Below, in pieces: positions 18,278-28,540 of a DNA stretch of 64,000 nt (position 1 is the stretch's first letter; every line of letters starts with the position of its first letter). Where the stretch lies: assembly GCF_008807375.1 (NCBI RefSeq), contig NZ_CP043311.1:1778001-1842000 (forward strand). The letters run 5' to 3'. The position numbers were made by a program, and so were the translations under genes. The notes beneath the pieces are model-generated. The model was given only the letters and a program-made list of their open reading frames with translations. It was not told the DNA's origin and did not search any database. Origin of the DNA: Pseudomonas lalkuanensis (GTDB taxonomy: Bacteria; Pseudomonadota; Gammaproteobacteria; Pseudomonadales; Pseudomonadaceae).

Positions 18278-19111
18278 ATGGGTAGTATGCATCCCGTACA
18301 GGTGATCGCGGTGACCGGCGGCAAGGGTGGCGTCGGCAAGACCAACGTGTCGGTGAACCTCTCGCTGGCATTGGCCGATCTCGGACGCCGCGTCATGTTG
18401 TTGGACGCCGACCTGGGACTCGCCAACGTCGACGTCCTGCTCGGCCTCACCGCCAAGCGCACACTGGCTGATGTGATCAATGGCGAATGCGACCTGCGCG
18501 ACGTGCTGTTGCAGGGGCCGGGGGGCATCCGCATCGTCCCCGCCGCCTCCGGCACCCAGAGCATGGTGCAGCTTTCGCCCATGCAGCACGCCGGCCTGAT
18601 CCAGGCATTCAGCGAAATCAGCGACAACCTCGACGTACTGGTGATCGACACCGCCGCCGGCATTGGCGATTCGGTGGTCAGCTTCGTCCGTGCGGCCCAG
18701 GAAGTGATAGTGGTCGTCTGCGATGAACCCACGTCGATCACCGACGCGTACGCACTGATCAAACTGCTCAACCGCGACTACGGCATGAGCCGCTTCCGCG
18801 TGCTGGCCAACATGGCCCACAGCCCGCAGGAAGGGCGCAACCTGTTCGCCAAGCTGACCAAGGTCACCGACCGTTTCCTCGACGTCGCCCTGCAGTACGT
18901 GGGCGCCGTTCCGTACGACGAGTCGGTGCGCAAGGCCGTGCAGAAGCAGCGCGCGGTCTATGAAGCCTTCCCGCGTTCGAAGTGCTCGCTGGCCTTCAAG
19001 GCCATCGCGCAGAAGGTCGATAGCTGGCCGCTGCCGGCCAATCCGCGGGGCCACCTGGAGTTCTTCGTCGAGCGGCTGGTCAAGCAGCCCTCCGCGGAAA
19101 CCCCTGTATGA
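18278..19111 (+). CDS. fleN: Flagellar number regulator FleN (ParA/MinD-type ATPase)
   Basis: 277 residues. The deviant Walker A motif GGKGGVGKTN is near residue 15, followed by LLDADLGLANVDVLLG and the switch segment VIDTAAGIGD. FleN (FlhG) antagonises the activator FleQ and limits flagellar number to one. The ATGA at its end overlaps the fliA start by 4 bases. Confidence 0.97.
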   Translation: MGSMHPVQVIAVTGGKGGVGKTNVSVNLSLALADLGRRVMLLDADLGLANVDVLLGLTAKRTLADVINGECDLRDVLLQGPGGIRIVPAASGTQSMVQLSPMQHAGLIQAFSEISDNLDVLVIDTAAGIGDSVVSFVRAAQEVIVVVCDEPTSITDAYALIKLLNRDYGMSRFRVLANMAHSPQEGRNLFAKLTKVTDRFLDVALQYVGAVPYDESVRKAVQKQRAVYEAFPRSKCSLAFKAIAQKVDSWPLPANPRGHLEFFVERLVKQPSAETPV

Positions 19112-19854
19112 CACCCGCCACTGGACTGCGTATGTACGGCAAGGCTCAGGCAAGGGATTCGCAACATCAGTTGATCGAGCGCTATGCCCCCCTGGTCAAG
19201 CGCATCGCCTATCACCTGCTCGCGCGCCTGCCAGCCAGCGTACAGGTGGAAGACCTGATGCAGTCCGGGATGATCGGCTTGCTCGAAGCTTCGAAGAAAT
19301 ACGACGGCAGCAAGGGCGCCAGCTTCGAAACCTACGCCGGTATCCGCATTCGCGGAGCCATGCTCGATGAAGTCCGCAAGGGCGACTGGGCGCCGCGTTC
19401 GGTGCACCGCAATACCCGCATGGTGAGCGAGGCCATCCGCACCATCGAGGCGAGAACAGGACGCGACGCTAAAGATCAGGAAGTTGCTGCCGAACTTGGA
19501 TTGAGTCTCGAAGACTACTACGGCATTCTGAGCGACACCTTGGGCAGCCGCCTGTTCAGCTTCGACGACCTGTTGCAGGAAGGCGAGCAGGGCGGTCTGC
19601 GCGAGGACGCCGGTGTCACCCAATTTTCACCTTCCCATGATCTGGAAGACGAACGCTTCCAGGCCGCGCTGGCCGATGCCATCGCGAACCTGCCCGAGCG
19701 TGAGCGCCTGGTACTGGCGCTGTATTACGACGAAGAACTGAACTTGAAGGAAATCGGTGAAGTGCTGGGGGTCAGCGAATCGCGGGTCAGCCAGTTGCAT
19801 AGCCAGTGCGCGGCACGCTTGCGCGCACGGCTTGGCGAATGGCGAGCACGCTGA
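19108..19854 (+). CDS. fliA: Flagellar sigma-28 factor FliA
   Basis: 248 residues with sigma regions 2 (PASVQVEDLMQSGMIGLLEA; FETYAGIRIRGAMLDE), 3 and 4 (LKEIGEVLGVSESRVSQLHS). It directs late flagellar and chemotaxis genes and is held by FlgM until hook completion. It overlaps fleN by 4 bases. Confidence 0.98.
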   Translation: MTPATGLRMYGKAQARDSQHQLIERYAPLVKRIAYHLLARLPASVQVEDLMQSGMIGLLEASKKYDGSKGASFETYAGIRIRGAMLDEVRKGDWAPRSVHRNTRMVSEAIRTIEARTGRDAKDQEVAAELGLSLEDYYGILSDTLGSRLFSFDDLLQEGEQGGLREDAGVTQFSPSHDLEDERFQAALADAIANLPERERLVLALYYDEELNLKEIGEVLGVSESRVSQLHSQCAARLRARLGEWRAR

Positions 19855-19925
19855 ACGGCACACCGCTTCCAGATTTGAACGGCGCACCCGGCAAGAGGGG
19901 CGTTTGAGACTGTACGGAGGTCGAC

Positions 19926-20312
19926 TTGGACAAGAACATGAAAATCCTCATCGTTGACGATTTCTCGACGATGAGACGCATCATCAAGAACCTCTTGCGC
20001 GACTTGGGTTTCACCAATACCGCCGAAGCCGACGACGGCACCACGGCCCTGCCGATGCTGCACAGCGGCAACTTCGATTTCCTCGTGACCGACTGGAACA
20101 TGCCCGGAATGACCGGCATCGACCTGCTGCGCGCCGTGCGTGCCGACGAGCGCCTGAAGCACCTGCCGGTCCTGATGGTGACTGCCGAGGCCAAGCGCGA
20201 CCAGATCATCGAGGCCGCCCAGGCCGGCGTGAACGGCTATGTGGTCAAGCCTTTCACTGCCCAGGTGCTGAAAGAAAAAATCGAGAAGATCTTCGAGCGG
20301 GTCAACGGCTGA
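19926..20312 (+). CDS. cheY: Chemotaxis response regulator CheY
   Basis: 128 residues from the TTG at 19926, which has GGAGG 5 bases upstream. The ATG at 19938, giving the commonly listed 124-residue form, is 17 bases from that site, so the TTG is favoured but not proven. Receiver residues are visible: acidic pair Asp12-Asp13 near LIVDDFS, acceptor Asp in LVTDWNMPG, Thr in MVTAEA, Lys in VVKPFTA. Phosphorylated CheY binds FliM to reverse the motor. cheZ follows after 20 bases. Confidence 0.97.
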   Translation: MDKNMKILIVDDFSTMRRIIKNLLRDLGFTNTAEADDGTTALPMLHSGNFDFLVTDWNMPGMTGIDLLRAVRADERLKHLPVLMVTAEAKRDQIIEAAQAGVNGYVVKPFTAQVLKEKIEKIFERVNG

Positions 20313-20332
20313 ATGTCAGCCGCGGGGGCACC

Positions 20333-21121
20333 ATGGACCAGAATGAACACCTGCTGGGAGACTTCGAGTCGACCCTGAAAGACCGTGCGCGGGAACTGGT
20401 GGAAAGTCTCGAGAAAGGCAACTTCACCGACGCCGTGCAACTCATCCACGAACTCAATCACGTCCGTGATCGCGGCCTCTACCAGGAAGTCGGCAAGCTC
20501 ACCCGTGAGCTGCACAACGCCATCGTCAACTTCCAGATCGACCCGCATCTGCCCCACGCCCAGGAAATGTCGCAGATCGCGGACGCGACCGATCGCCTTT
20601 CCTACGTGGTGCACATGACCGAGAAGGCCGCCAACCGCACCATGGACCTGGTGGAGGAAAGCGCGCCGCTGCTCAACGGCCTGAGCGACGAAGCCCAGCA
20701 GCTGGGCGCGGAGTGGGGCCGCTTCATGCGCCGGGAAATCGGCGCGGACGGGTTCCGCGACCTGGCTCGCCGCATCGAGCAGTTCCTTGCCCGCAGCCAG
20801 CGCGATACCGATGCCCTGTCGAGCAAGCTCAACGACATCCTGCTGGCGCAGGACTACCAGGACCTTACCGGCCAGGTGATCAAGCGCGTGACCCAACTGG
20901 TCACCGAGGTGGAGAGCAACCTCGTCAAGCTGGTGCTGATGGCCAGCCAGGTGGATCGCTACGCCGGCATCGAGCACGACCACGCCGCGCTACGTGCAGA
21001 GCTGGAACAAGAAAAAAATCCTTCCAGGGGTGAAGGTCCGCAGATCCATGCCGATATACGTGAGGACGTAGTGTCCGGACAGGACGACGTCGACGATCTG
21101 CTATCCAGCCTAGGCTTTTAG
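20333..21121 (+). CDS. cheZ: CheY-P phosphatase CheZ
   Basis: 262 residues, mostly helical. The catalytic segment LLAQDYQDLTGQVIKRV carries the Gln/Asp pair that positions water on CheY-P. The C-terminal tail DVDDLLSSLGF is the CheY-P-binding helix, joined by a variable linker. cheA follows after 11 bases. Confidence 0.96.
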   Translation: MDQNEHLLGDFESTLKDRARELVESLEKGNFTDAVQLIHELNHVRDRGLYQEVGKLTRELHNAIVNFQIDPHLPHAQEMSQIADATDRLSYVVHMTEKAANRTMDLVEESAPLLNGLSDEAQQLGAEWGRFMRREIGADGFRDLARRIEQFLARSQRDTDALSSKLNDILLAQDYQDLTGQVIKRVTQLVTEVESNLVKLVLMASQVDRYAGIEHDHAALRAELEQEKNPSRGEGPQIHADIREDVVSGQDDVDDLLSSLGF

Positions 21122-21132
21122 GGAGCGCTCAT

Positions 21133-23370
21133 ATGAGCTTCGACGCCGATGAAGAAATCCTCCAGGACTTCCTGGTAGAGGCCGGCGAGATTCTGGAGCA
21201 ACTGTCCGAGCAGCTGGTCGAGCTGGAAAGCCGCCCTGACGACATGGACCTGCTCAACGCGATTTTCCGTGGCTTCCACACCGTGAAAGGTGGTGCCGGT
21301 TTTCTCCAGCTCAATGCGCTGGTGGAGTGCTGCCACATCGCCGAGAACGTCTTCGACATCCTGCGCAAGGGCGAGCGCCGCGTGGATGCCGAACTGATGG
21401 ACGTGGTGCTGCAGGCCCTGGACACGGTCAATGAGATGTTCAGCGAGGTGCGCGAGCGCAGCGAGCCGACGCCCGCCACGCCGGAGCTGCTGGCTGCCCT
21501 GGCGCGCCTGGCCGAACCGGCCGGCGCCGAGCCTGCACCCGTCGCTGCGGCGCCGGCGGCCCCCGCGCCTGTCGAAGCACCGGCTCCCGTCGAAGCAACC
21601 GCCGACATCACCGACAGCGAGTTCGAGCAGCTGCTCGACGCGCTGGGTGACAGCGCCGGCAAGGCCGCCGAACCGGTCGCCGCTGCCGCTGATGAAATCA
21701 CCGACGACGAGTTCGAAGCGCTGCTCGACCAGTTGCACGGCAAAGGCAAGTTCGCCGGTGCCGCGGAGCCGGAAGCCGCTGTCGCTGCCCATGCGTCCGC
21801 CCCGGTGTCGGCGCTGGCCACTGCCGGTGCGGGTAACGATATCTCCGATGACGAATTCGAAGACCTGCTCGACCAGTTGCACGGCAAGGGCAAGTTCAAC
21901 GGTGCCGTGGAAGCGGCCGCCAATACCCCGGCTGCGCCCGTGGCTCCCACCCCCCCGGCCGTTCCCGCTGCCGGTGGCGAACACATCACCGACGACGAAT
22001 TCGAAGCGCTGCTCGACCAGTTGCATGGCAAGGGCAAGTTCAGCAGTGCCAGCGAGGAGCCGGTGCCCGCGCCTGCCGTGAGCCGTCCGGCTCCCGCACC
22101 TGCGCCCAAGCCGGCGGCCAAGGCAGAACCCGCCCCCGTACCGCGCCAGGCTGCAGCGCCCGCTGCCGGTAACGGCGCGGCCGGCCCAGCCGTGGCCAGC
22201 GAGGCGGAAACCACCGTGCGGGTGGATACCGCGCGCCTGGACGAGATCATGAACATGGTCGGCGAGCTGGTGCTGGTGCGTAACCGTCTGGTGCGCCTGG
22301 GCGCCAACAGCGGCGATGAGTCCATGGCCAAGGCCGTGTCCAACCTGGACGTGGTCACCGCCGACCTGCAGACCGCGGTGATGAAGACGCGGATGCAGCC
22401 GATCAAGAAAGTCTTCGGCCGCTTCCCGCGCCTGGTCCGCGACCTGGCGCGCAACCTGAAGAAGGAAATCAACCTCGAACTGGTGGGCGAGGACACTGAC
22501 CTCGACAAGAACCTGGTCGAGGCCCTGGCCGACCCGCTGGTGCACCTGGTGCGCAACGCCGTCGACCACGGCATCGAGTCCCCGGACGAGCGCGAGGCCG
22601 CCGGCAAGCCGCGTACCGGCCGTGTGGTGCTGTCCGCCGAGCAGGAAGGCGACCACATCCTTCTGATGATCACCGACGACGGCAAGGGCATGGACGCAGC
22701 CGTGCTGCGCGCCAAGGCGGTGGAGAAGGGGCTGCTGGACAAGGACGCCGCCGAGCGCCTGACCGAACTGGAGTGCTACAACCTGATCTTCGCCCCGGGC
22801 TTCTCCACCAAGACCGAGATTTCCGACGTGTCCGGCCGTGGCGTCGGCATGGACGTGGTGAAGACCAAGATCTCCCAGCTCAACGGCACGGTGAACGTGT
22901 TTTCGCAGAAGGGCTCGGGTTCGAAGATCGTCATCAAGGTTCCGCTGACCCTGGCGATCATGCCGACCCTGATGGTGATGCTGGCCAACCAGGCCTTCGC
23001 CTTCCCGCTGGTCAACGTCAACGAGATATTCCACCTCGACCTGTCCCGCACCAACGTGGTGGACGGCCAGGAGGTGGTGATCGTCCGCGACAAGGCATTG
23101 CCGCTGTTCTACCTCAAGCGCTGGCTGGTACGTGACGCAGCGGTGGAAGAGCAGGGCGAGGGCCATGTGGTGATTCTCTCCGTGGGTACCCAGCGCATCG
23201 GCTTCGTGGTCGACCAGCTGGTAGGCCAGGAGGAAGTGGTGATCAAGCCGCTGGGCAAGATGCTCCAGGGCACGCCGGGCATGTCCGGCGCCACCATCAC
23301 CGGCGACGGCCGTATCGCGCTGATCCTCGACGTGCCGAGCATGCTCAAGCATTACGCACGCCGTGGTTGA
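21133..23370 (+). CDS. cheA: Chemotaxis histidine kinase CheA
   Basis: 745 residues. The P1 Hpt domain has His49 in [11 protein letters not shown] long Ala/Pro-rich segment (about 125-355) follows in place of a clear P2 domain; it carries four copies of a [20 protein letters not shown] unit (see repeat entry). Then come P3 dimerisation (from about 360), P4 ATPase (N-box [30 protein letters not shown]) and P5 CheW-like coupling domain. CheA passes phosphate to CheY and CheB under receptor control. cheB follows after 44 bases. Confidence 0.97.
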   Translation: MSFDADEEILQDFLVEAGEILEQLSEQLVELESRPDDMDLLNAIFRGFHTVKGGAGFLQLNALVECCHIAENVFDILRKGERRVDAELMDVVLQALDTVNEMFSEVRERSEPTPATPELLAALARLAEPAGAEPAPVAAAPAAPAPVEAPAPVEATADITDSEFEQLLDALGDSAGKAAEPVAAAADEITDDEFEALLDQLHGKGKFAGAAEPEAAVAAHASAPVSALATAGAGNDISDDEFEDLLDQLHGKGKFNGAVEAAANTPAAPVAPTPPAVPAAGGEHITDDEFEALLDQLHGKGKFSSASEEPVPAPAVSRPAPAPAPKPAAKAEPAPVPRQAAAPAAGNGAAGPAVASEAETTVRVDTARLDEIMNMVGELVLVRNRLVRLGANSGDESMAKAVSNLDVVTADLQTAVMKTRMQPIKKVFGRFPRLVRDLARNLKKEINLELVGEDTDLDKNLVEALADPLVHLVRNAVDHGIESPDEREAAGKPRTGRVVLSAEQEGDHILLMITDDGKGMDAAVLRAKAVEKGLLDKDAAERLTELECYNLIFAPGFSTKTEISDVSGRGVGMDVVKTKISQLNGTVNVFSQKGSGSKIVIKVPLTLAIMPTLMVMLANQAFAFPLVNVNEIFHLDLSRTNVVDGQEVVIVRDKALPLFYLKRWLVRDAAVEEQGEGHVVILSVGTQRIGFVVDQLVGQEEVVIKPLGKMLQGTPGMSGATITGDGRIALILDVPSMLKHYARRG
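21604..22041 (+). repeat. Four in-gene repeats in the CheA linker
   Basis: Residues 158-172, 188-207, 236-255 and 284-303 of CheA each contain an acidic, Leu-rich helix of the form (I)(T/S)D(D/S)EFE-x-LLDxL. The last three continue into HGKGKF and are nearly identical in protein and DNA. They are spaced by Ala/Pro-rich segments. Read directly from the translation. Confidence 0.9.
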
Positions 23371-23414
23371 TCTGGGGCGGCCAGCAATGGCCGCCCGCTA
23401 GGAGCTTTTTTCTT

Positions 23415-24527
23415 ATGGCAGTCAAGGTTCTGGTGGTGGATGACTCCGGGTTCTTCCGCCGCCGCGTCTCGGAAATCCTCTCTTCCGACCTCAATATCCA
23501 GGTGGTGGGTACCGCCACCAATGGGCGTGAAGCCATTGACCAGGCGCTGGCGCTCAAGCCCGACGTCATTACCATGGACTACGAGATGCCGATGATGGAC
23601 GGCATCACCGCGGTGCGGCACATCATGCAGCGCTGCCCGACGCCGGTCCTGATGTTCTCCTCGCTGACCCACGAAGGCGCCCGCGTCACCCTCGACGCCC
23701 TGGATGCCGGTGCGGTGGACTTCCTGCCGAAGAACTTCGAGGACATCTCGCGCACCCCCGAGAAGGTCAAGCAGTTGCTCTGCGAGAAGGTGCACAGCAT
23801 CGCCCGCAGCAACCGCCGCTACAGCAGTTTCAGCGCCCCGGCGCACTCGGCCCAGCCGGGCCCGGCTCCGGCCAGCAGTGCCCCGGTGCGTCCGGCCCAT
23901 GTGCCGGCCCAGCCGAGCCACGCTGCGCCGGCTGCCCCGGCCAGCTCCGCCGCCCCAAAGCGTAAGGCCTACCGGCTGGTCGCCATCGGCACCTCTACCG
24001 GCGGGCCGGTTGCCCTGCAACGCGTGCTTACCCAACTGCCGGCCAATTTCCCGGCGCCCCTGGTGCTGATCCAGCACATGCCGGCGGCTTTCACCAAGGC
24101 CTTCGCCGAGCGCCTGGACAAGCTCTGCCGGATTTCCGTCAAGGAAGCCGAGGATGGCGACGTGCTGCGCCCGGGCCTGGCCCTGCTGGCGCCCGGCGGC
24201 AAGCAGATGATGGTCGATGCCCGTGGCGTGGTCCGCATTCTGCCCGGCGACGAGCGCCTCAACTACAAGCCCTGCGTGGACATCACCTTCGGCTCGGCGG
24301 CCAAGTCCTACAATGACAAGGTCCTGGCCGTGGTGCTGACCGGGATGGGCGCCGACGGACGTGAAGGTGCGCGCCTGCTGAAGCAGGGCGGCAGCCAGGT
24401 CTGGGCCCAGGACGAAGCCAGCTGCGTGATCTACGGCATGCCCATGGCGGTGGTGAAGGCCAACCTGGCCGACGCCGTCTATGGCCTGGACGATATCGGT
24501 CGCCATCTGGTCGAGGCGTGCATGTGA
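23415..24527 (+). CDS. cheB: Chemotaxis methylesterase/deamidase CheB
   Basis: 370 residues from the ATG at 23415, with AGGAGC 9 bases upstream. The receiver domain has Asp55 in [12 protein letters not shown]. An Ala/Pro-rich linker (about 140-190) leads to the methylesterase domain with the triad residues Ser in GTSTGG, His in IQHMPAAF and Asp in GMGADG. CheB removes methyl groups from receptors for adaptation. Confidence 0.97.
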   Translation: MAVKVLVVDDSGFFRRRVSEILSSDLNIQVVGTATNGREAIDQALALKPDVITMDYEMPMMDGITAVRHIMQRCPTPVLMFSSLTHEGARVTLDALDAGAVDFLPKNFEDISRTPEKVKQLLCEKVHSIARSNRRYSSFSAPAHSAQPGPAPASSAPVRPAHVPAQPSHAAPAAPASSAAPKRKAYRLVAIGTSTGGPVALQRVLTQLPANFPAPLVLIQHMPAAFTKAFAERLDKLCRISVKEAEDGDVLRPGLALLAPGGKQMMVDARGVVRILPGDERLNYKPCVDITFGSAAKSYNDKVLAVVLTGMGADGREGARLLKQGGSQVWAQDEASCVIYGMPMAVVKANLADAVYGLDDIGRHLVEACM

Positions 24528-24543
24528 TGGAGAAACCCAGGTA

Positions 24544-25284
24544 ATGGATGTACTGAGCCTCATCGGGGTAATCCTGGCCTTCGTCGCCATCATCGGCGGC
24601 AATTACCTCGAAGGCGGCCACGCCGCGGCCCTGCTCAACGGGCCGGCGGCGCTGATCGTCCTGGGCGGCACCCTGGGCGCTGCATTCCTGCAGACGCCCA
24701 TGAGCATCTTCAAGCGTGCCCTGGCCATCATCCGCTGGATTCTCTTCCCGCCCCGGGTGGACCTCGCCGGTGGCATCACCAGCGTGGTGAACTGGAGCAT
24801 GACCGCGCGCAAGGAGGGCCTGTTGGGCCTGGAACCGGTGGCGGACGGCGAACCCGATCCCTTCGCTCGCAAAGGCCTGCAACTGCTGGTGGATGGCGCC
24901 GAGCCGGAGTCCATCCGCAGCATCCTCGAAGTCGACCTCTTCACCCAGGAAGGCCGCGACCTGCAGGCCGCCAAAGTGTTCGAGAGCATGGGCGGCTACG
25001 CGCCCACCATCGGCATCATCGGTGCCGTCATGGGGCTGATCCACGTCATGGGCAACCTGGCCGATCCCAGCCAGCTCGGCGGCGGCATCGCCGTGGCCTT
25101 CGTCGCCACCATCTACGGTGTCGGCTTCGCCAACCTGCTGCTGCTGCCCATCGGCAACAAGCTGAAATCCATCGCCATACGCCAGTCGCGTTACCGCGAG
25201 ATGCTGCTGGAGGGCATCCTGTCCATCGCCGAAGGCGAGAACCCGCGCTCCATCGAACTCAAGCTGCAAGGCTTCATGGATTGA
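24544..25284 (+). CDS. motC: Flagellar stator protein MotC (MotA family)
   Basis: 246 residues from the ATG at 24544, the length of P. aeruginosa MotC. It has four membrane helices with the conserved proline segment GGYAPTIGIIGAVMGLIHVM in helix 3. MotCD is the second stator set of Pseudomonas, needed for swarming. It forms a pair with motD, 10 bases downstream. Confidence 0.97.
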   Translation: MDVLSLIGVILAFVAIIGGNYLEGGHAAALLNGPAALIVLGGTLGAAFLQTPMSIFKRALAIIRWILFPPRVDLAGGITSVVNWSMTARKEGLLGLEPVADGEPDPFARKGLQLLVDGAEPESIRSILEVDLFTQEGRDLQAAKVFESMGGYAPTIGIIGAVMGLIHVMGNLADPSQLGGGIAVAFVATIYGVGFANLLLLPIGNKLKSIAIRQSRYREMLLEGILSIAEGENPRSIELKLQGFMD

Positions 25285-25294
25285 GGAGCGGGCC

Positions 25295-26191
25295 ATGGCG
25301 CGCAGGCGGCATCAGGAAGAACACGAGAATCACGAACGCTGGCTGGTGTCCTACGCGGACTTCATCACCCTGCTGTTCGCCTTCTTCGTGGTGATGTACT
25401 CCATCTCCTCGATCAACGAAGGCAAGTACAAGATCCTTTCCGAAACCCTGGTGGGCGTGTTCAACCAGCCGGACCGTTCGATCAAGCCGATCCCGGTGGG
25501 CGAGGAGAAGCCGCGCACCACCGAGTCGGATCGTTCCATGGTGGAGGAGAGCGAACGCACCCAGTCGTCGATCGACGATCCGGGCGCCGATCCTTTGCAG
25601 GAGATCGCCCAGAGCATGCGTGACGCCTTTGGCGAGCTGATCAGTTCCGACCAGGTGAACGTGCGCGGCAATGAACTCTGGGTGGAGATCGAGATGAACT
25701 CCAGCCTGCTGTTTCCCAGCGGCGATGCGGTTCCCAATGACGTCGCGTTCAGCCTGATCGAGAAGGTCGCCAGGATTCTGGCGCCTTACGACAACCCGGT
25801 GCATGTGGAAGGCTTCACCGACAACCTGCCCATCGCCACTTCGCAATTCCCGTCCAACTGGGAGCTGTCCACCGCCCGGGCCGCCAGCATCGTGCGGATG
25901 TTGGCGATGGACGGCGTGGCACCCAGCCGCCTGGCGGCGGTGGGCTATGGTGAATTCCAGCCGGTGGCGGACAATGCCACCGCCGAAGGGCGCTCGCGCA
26001 ATCGCCGCGTGGTGCTGGTGATTTCCCGCAACCTCGATGTGCGCCGCAGCGTGAGCGGTGTCGGCAGCGCCCATGCAAAAGCGGATGCCGCGTTGAAACG
26101 GGCTGGCACGCAACCTGCACCAGCAGCGGCAGCACCGGCCCCTGGAACGGGGGCCGTCAATTCCCTGTCGCCCGCCCCCCAGGGCCGGTGA
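25295..26191 (+). CDS. motD: Flagellar stator protein MotD (MotB family)
   Basis: 298 residues. A short basic N terminus and one membrane helix with the proton-binding Asp22 (SYADFITLLFAFFVVMYS) precede a plug/linker and an OmpA-type peptidoglycan-binding domain (about 125-250, VEGFTDNLPI, SRNRRVVLVI). An Ala/Pro-rich tail follows. Partner of MotC. Confidence 0.97.
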   Translation: MARRRHQEEHENHERWLVSYADFITLLFAFFVVMYSISSINEGKYKILSETLVGVFNQPDRSIKPIPVGEEKPRTTESDRSMVEESERTQSSIDDPGADPLQEIAQSMRDAFGELISSDQVNVRGNELWVEIEMNSSLLFPSGDAVPNDVAFSLIEKVARILAPYDNPVHVEGFTDNLPIATSQFPSNWELSTARAASIVRMLAMDGVAPSRLAAVGYGEFQPVADNATAEGRSRNRRVVLVISRNLDVRRSVSGVGSAHAKADAALKRAGTQPAPAAAAPAPGTGAVNSLSPAPQGR

Positions 26192-26231
26192 AGAGTCTCG
26201 GTGCACCAGCGCAGCCGGGAGGATGAAGAAG

Positions 26232-27020
26232 ATGAGAGTCTGGGCAGTAGCCAACCAAAAAGGTGGAGTCGGCAAAACCACCACATCCATCGCCCTCGCG
26301 GGCCTGCTGGCGGATGCCGGCAAGCGCGTCGTGGTGGTCGACCTCGACCCCCACGGGTCGATGACCAGCTATTTCGGGCATGACCCGGACACGCTGGAAC
26401 ACAGCTGCTTCGACCTGTTCCTGCACCAGGGCGGCGTGCCCGATGGCCTGCCGCGCGAACTGCTGCTGCAGACCAGCCACGAACGCATCTCCCTGCTGCC
26501 CTCCAGCACCGCACTGGCCACCCTGGAGCGTCAGTCGCCGGGACAGAACGGCCTTGGCCTGGTGATCGCCAAGAGCCTGGCGCAGCTCTGGCAGCAGTTC
26601 GACCACGCCATCATCGACAGCCCGCCGTTGCTCGGCGTGCTCATGGTCAATGCCCTGGCGGGCAGCCAGCAGCTGGTGATCCCGGTACAGACCGAGTTCC
26701 TCGCGGTGAAGGGCCTGGAGCGCATGGTCAGCACCCTCTCCATGGTCAACCGTTCGCGCAAGCAGGCGCTGCCCTACACCATCGTGCCGACCCTGTTCGA
26801 CCGCCGGACCCAGGCGTCGCTCAACACCCTCAAGGTGCTGCGCAACAACTACCCGGAAAACCTCTGGCAGGCCTACATCCCGGTGGACACTCGCCTGCGG
26901 GATGCCAGTCGCGCTGGCGTCACGCCGTCCCAGTACGATGCCAACAGCCGTGGCGTGATTGCCTACCGCGCCCTGCTCAAGCACCTGCTCAGCCAGCAAC
27001 TGGCTGCCCAGGTGGCCTGA
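26232..27020 (+). CDS. parC: ParA-like chemotaxis-array positioning ATPase ParC
   Basis: 262 residues from the ATG at 26232, with GGGAGG 9 bases upstream; the ATG at 26223 directly abuts that site and is rejected. The Walker A motif is KGGVGKTTTS (about residues 10-19) and the Walker B-like segment is FDHAIIDSPPLLGVLM. ParC places chemoreceptor arrays at the cell pole together with ParP, encoded next. It was formerly called Soj-like. Confidence 0.93.
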   Translation: MRVWAVANQKGGVGKTTTSIALAGLLADAGKRVVVVDLDPHGSMTSYFGHDPDTLEHSCFDLFLHQGGVPDGLPRELLLQTSHERISLLPSSTALATLERQSPGQNGLGLVIAKSLAQLWQQFDHAIIDSPPLLGVLMVNALAGSQQLVIPVQTEFLAVKGLERMVSTLSMVNRSRKQALPYTIVPTLFDRRTQASLNTLKVLRNNYPENLWQAYIPVDTRLRDASRAGVTPSQYDANSRGVIAYRALLKHLLSQQLAAQVA

Positions 27021-27048
27021 CATGCCGCGTGTCGTCGATCGCCGGGGC

Positions 27049-27076
27049 TCAAGTGAAGGGCGCCGCCTGCCGATAG
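27049..27076 (+). promoter_or_regulatory. Candidate sigma-28 (FliA) promoter of parP
   Basis: TCAAG at 27049-27053 and GCCGATAG at 27069-27076 fit the FliA -35/-10 pattern, with a spacer one base longer than the usual TAAA-N15-GCCGATAA. It lies 32 bases before the parP ATG in the only sizeable gap (87 bases) between parC and cheW genes. Confidence 0.45.
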
Positions 27077-27107
27077 GCTCTACAGATCAATCCCGTGGGT
27101 TCCCAAC

Positions 27108-27965
27108 ATGAGTCGTCCCGTCGCCACCGCCACCCGCCCGCAACTGGCCCTGCAGTCCTACCTGGATGCGCTGTTGCACGAGGCCTCGGTCGAGTTGGCC
27201 GAAAGCATCAGCCGGGACGAATTCGAAGCCGCGGTGCTGGAGGAGCAGGTTCGTGATGCTCGCCTGACCCGCGTGCTGGCCGAGGCGACCCTGCCGGCAC
27301 CCGAGCTATTGGCCGCGCCGGTGGCGCTGGCCGTCGAGCCGGAAGTGGAACCGCTGCTGGTGCTGGAGCCCGAGCTCCTGGCGCCGGCGCCTGTTGAGCC
27401 CGAGGCGCTGCCGGTGCAGGCGCGCGTCGAGCCGCTGGTGGAGCTTGGCGTTTCCAATGCATCGCAGGCCGATGTGCCGTTGCTCATTGCCGAAGGCCGT
27501 CCCGCCTGGGGCGAGGAGCCCTTCGAGTGCCTGCTGTTCGACGTCGCCGGCCTGACCCTGGCCGTGCCCCTGGTGTCCCTGGGGTCCATCTATGCCCTGG
27601 CCGGCCAGGAACTGACGCCGCTGTTCGGCCAACCGGACTGGTTTCTCGGCATACTGCCCTGCCAGGCGGGCAACCTGAAGGTGCTGGATACCGCGCGCTG
27701 GGTGATGCCCGAGCGTTATCGCGACGACTTCCGCGAGGGCCTGCAGTACGTCATTTCGGTACAGGGCTACGAGTGGGGACTGGCGGTGCATCAGGTCAGC
27801 CGCTCCATCCGCCTGGACCCGAATGAGATCAAATGGCGCAGCCAGCGTAGCCAGAGACCCTGGCTGGCCGGTACCGTGATCGAACACATGTGCGCGTTGC
27901 TGGATGTCTCGGCCCTTGCCGAGCTGATCGCCAGCGGCGCCATCAAGCGCATGTCGCTGAATTGA
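27108..27965 (+). CDS. parP: CheW-domain array-positioning protein ParP
   Basis: 285 residues. A helical N-terminal segment (LQSYLDALLHEAS) is followed by an acidic Pro/Val/Glu-rich linker (about 65-125). The C-terminal CheW-like domain starts near residue 138 (FECLLFDVAGLTLAVPLVSL). In Vibrio and Pseudomonas, ParP links ParC to CheA through this domain. Position between parC and cheW agrees. Confidence 0.9.
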   Translation: MSRPVATATRPQLALQSYLDALLHEASVELAESISRDEFEAAVLEEQVRDARLTRVLAEATLPAPELLAAPVALAVEPEVEPLLVLEPELLAPAPVEPEALPVQARVEPLVELGVSNASQADVPLLIAEGRPAWGEEPFECLLFDVAGLTLAVPLVSLGSIYALAGQELTPLFGQPDWFLGILPCQAGNLKVLDTARWVMPERYRDDFREGLQYVISVQGYEWGLAVHQVSRSIRLDPNEIKWRSQRSQRPWLAGTVIEHMCALLDVSALAELIASGAIKRMSLN

Positions 27966-28059
27966 GGGGAGAGGTCCTGCAGGCTGCGGGGCCCTGTGAA
28001 TAAGACAGCGGGTCAACCCGCGAACGCCGCCCAGGGTGGCTCAAGAGAGGCTAGGGAAC

Positions 28060-28539
28060 ATGAAGAAATCGTCCGCTCAAGGTGCCGAAGATCCCATCCT
28101 GCAATGGGTGACTTTCCGCCTGGACAACGAAACCTACGGCATCAACGTGATGCAGGTGCAGGAAGTCCTGCGCTACACCGAAATCGCGCCGGTGCCGGGG
28201 GCGCCGAGCTACGTGCTCGGCATCATCAACCTGCGCGGCAATGTGGTGACCGTGATCGACACCCGCCAGCGCTTCGGCCTCGGCCCGGCGCCGGTGACCG
28301 ATAACACCCGTATCGTCATCATCGAGGCGGACAAGCAGGTGGTGGGCATCCTGGTCGACAGCGTGGCCGAGGTGGTCTACCTGCGTCAGTCCGAGATCGA
28401 GACCGCGCCGAACGTCGGCAACGAAGAGTCCGCCAAGTTCATCCAGGGCGTCTGCAACAAGAACGGCGAACTGCTGATCCTCGTCGAACTGGACAAGATG
28501 ATGAGCGAGGAAGAGTGGTCCGAGCTGGAGAGCATCTGA
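28060..28539 (+). CDS. cheW: Chemotaxis coupling protein CheW
   Basis: 159 residues from the ATG at 28060, the usual start (an upstream ATG at 28036 lacks conservation). A single CheW domain includes LDNETYGINVMQVQEVLRYT and YVLGIINLRGNVVTVIDTR. It joins receptors to CheA. The DUF2802 gene starts 1 base after its stop. Confidence 0.97.
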   Translation: MKKSSAQGAEDPILQWVTFRLDNETYGINVMQVQEVLRYTEIAPVPGAPSYVLGIINLRGNVVTVIDTRQRFGLGPAPVTDNTRIVIIEADKQVVGILVDSVAEVVYLRQSEIETAPNVGNEESAKFIQGVCNKNGELLILVELDKMMSEEEWSELESI

Positions 28540-28540
28540 G

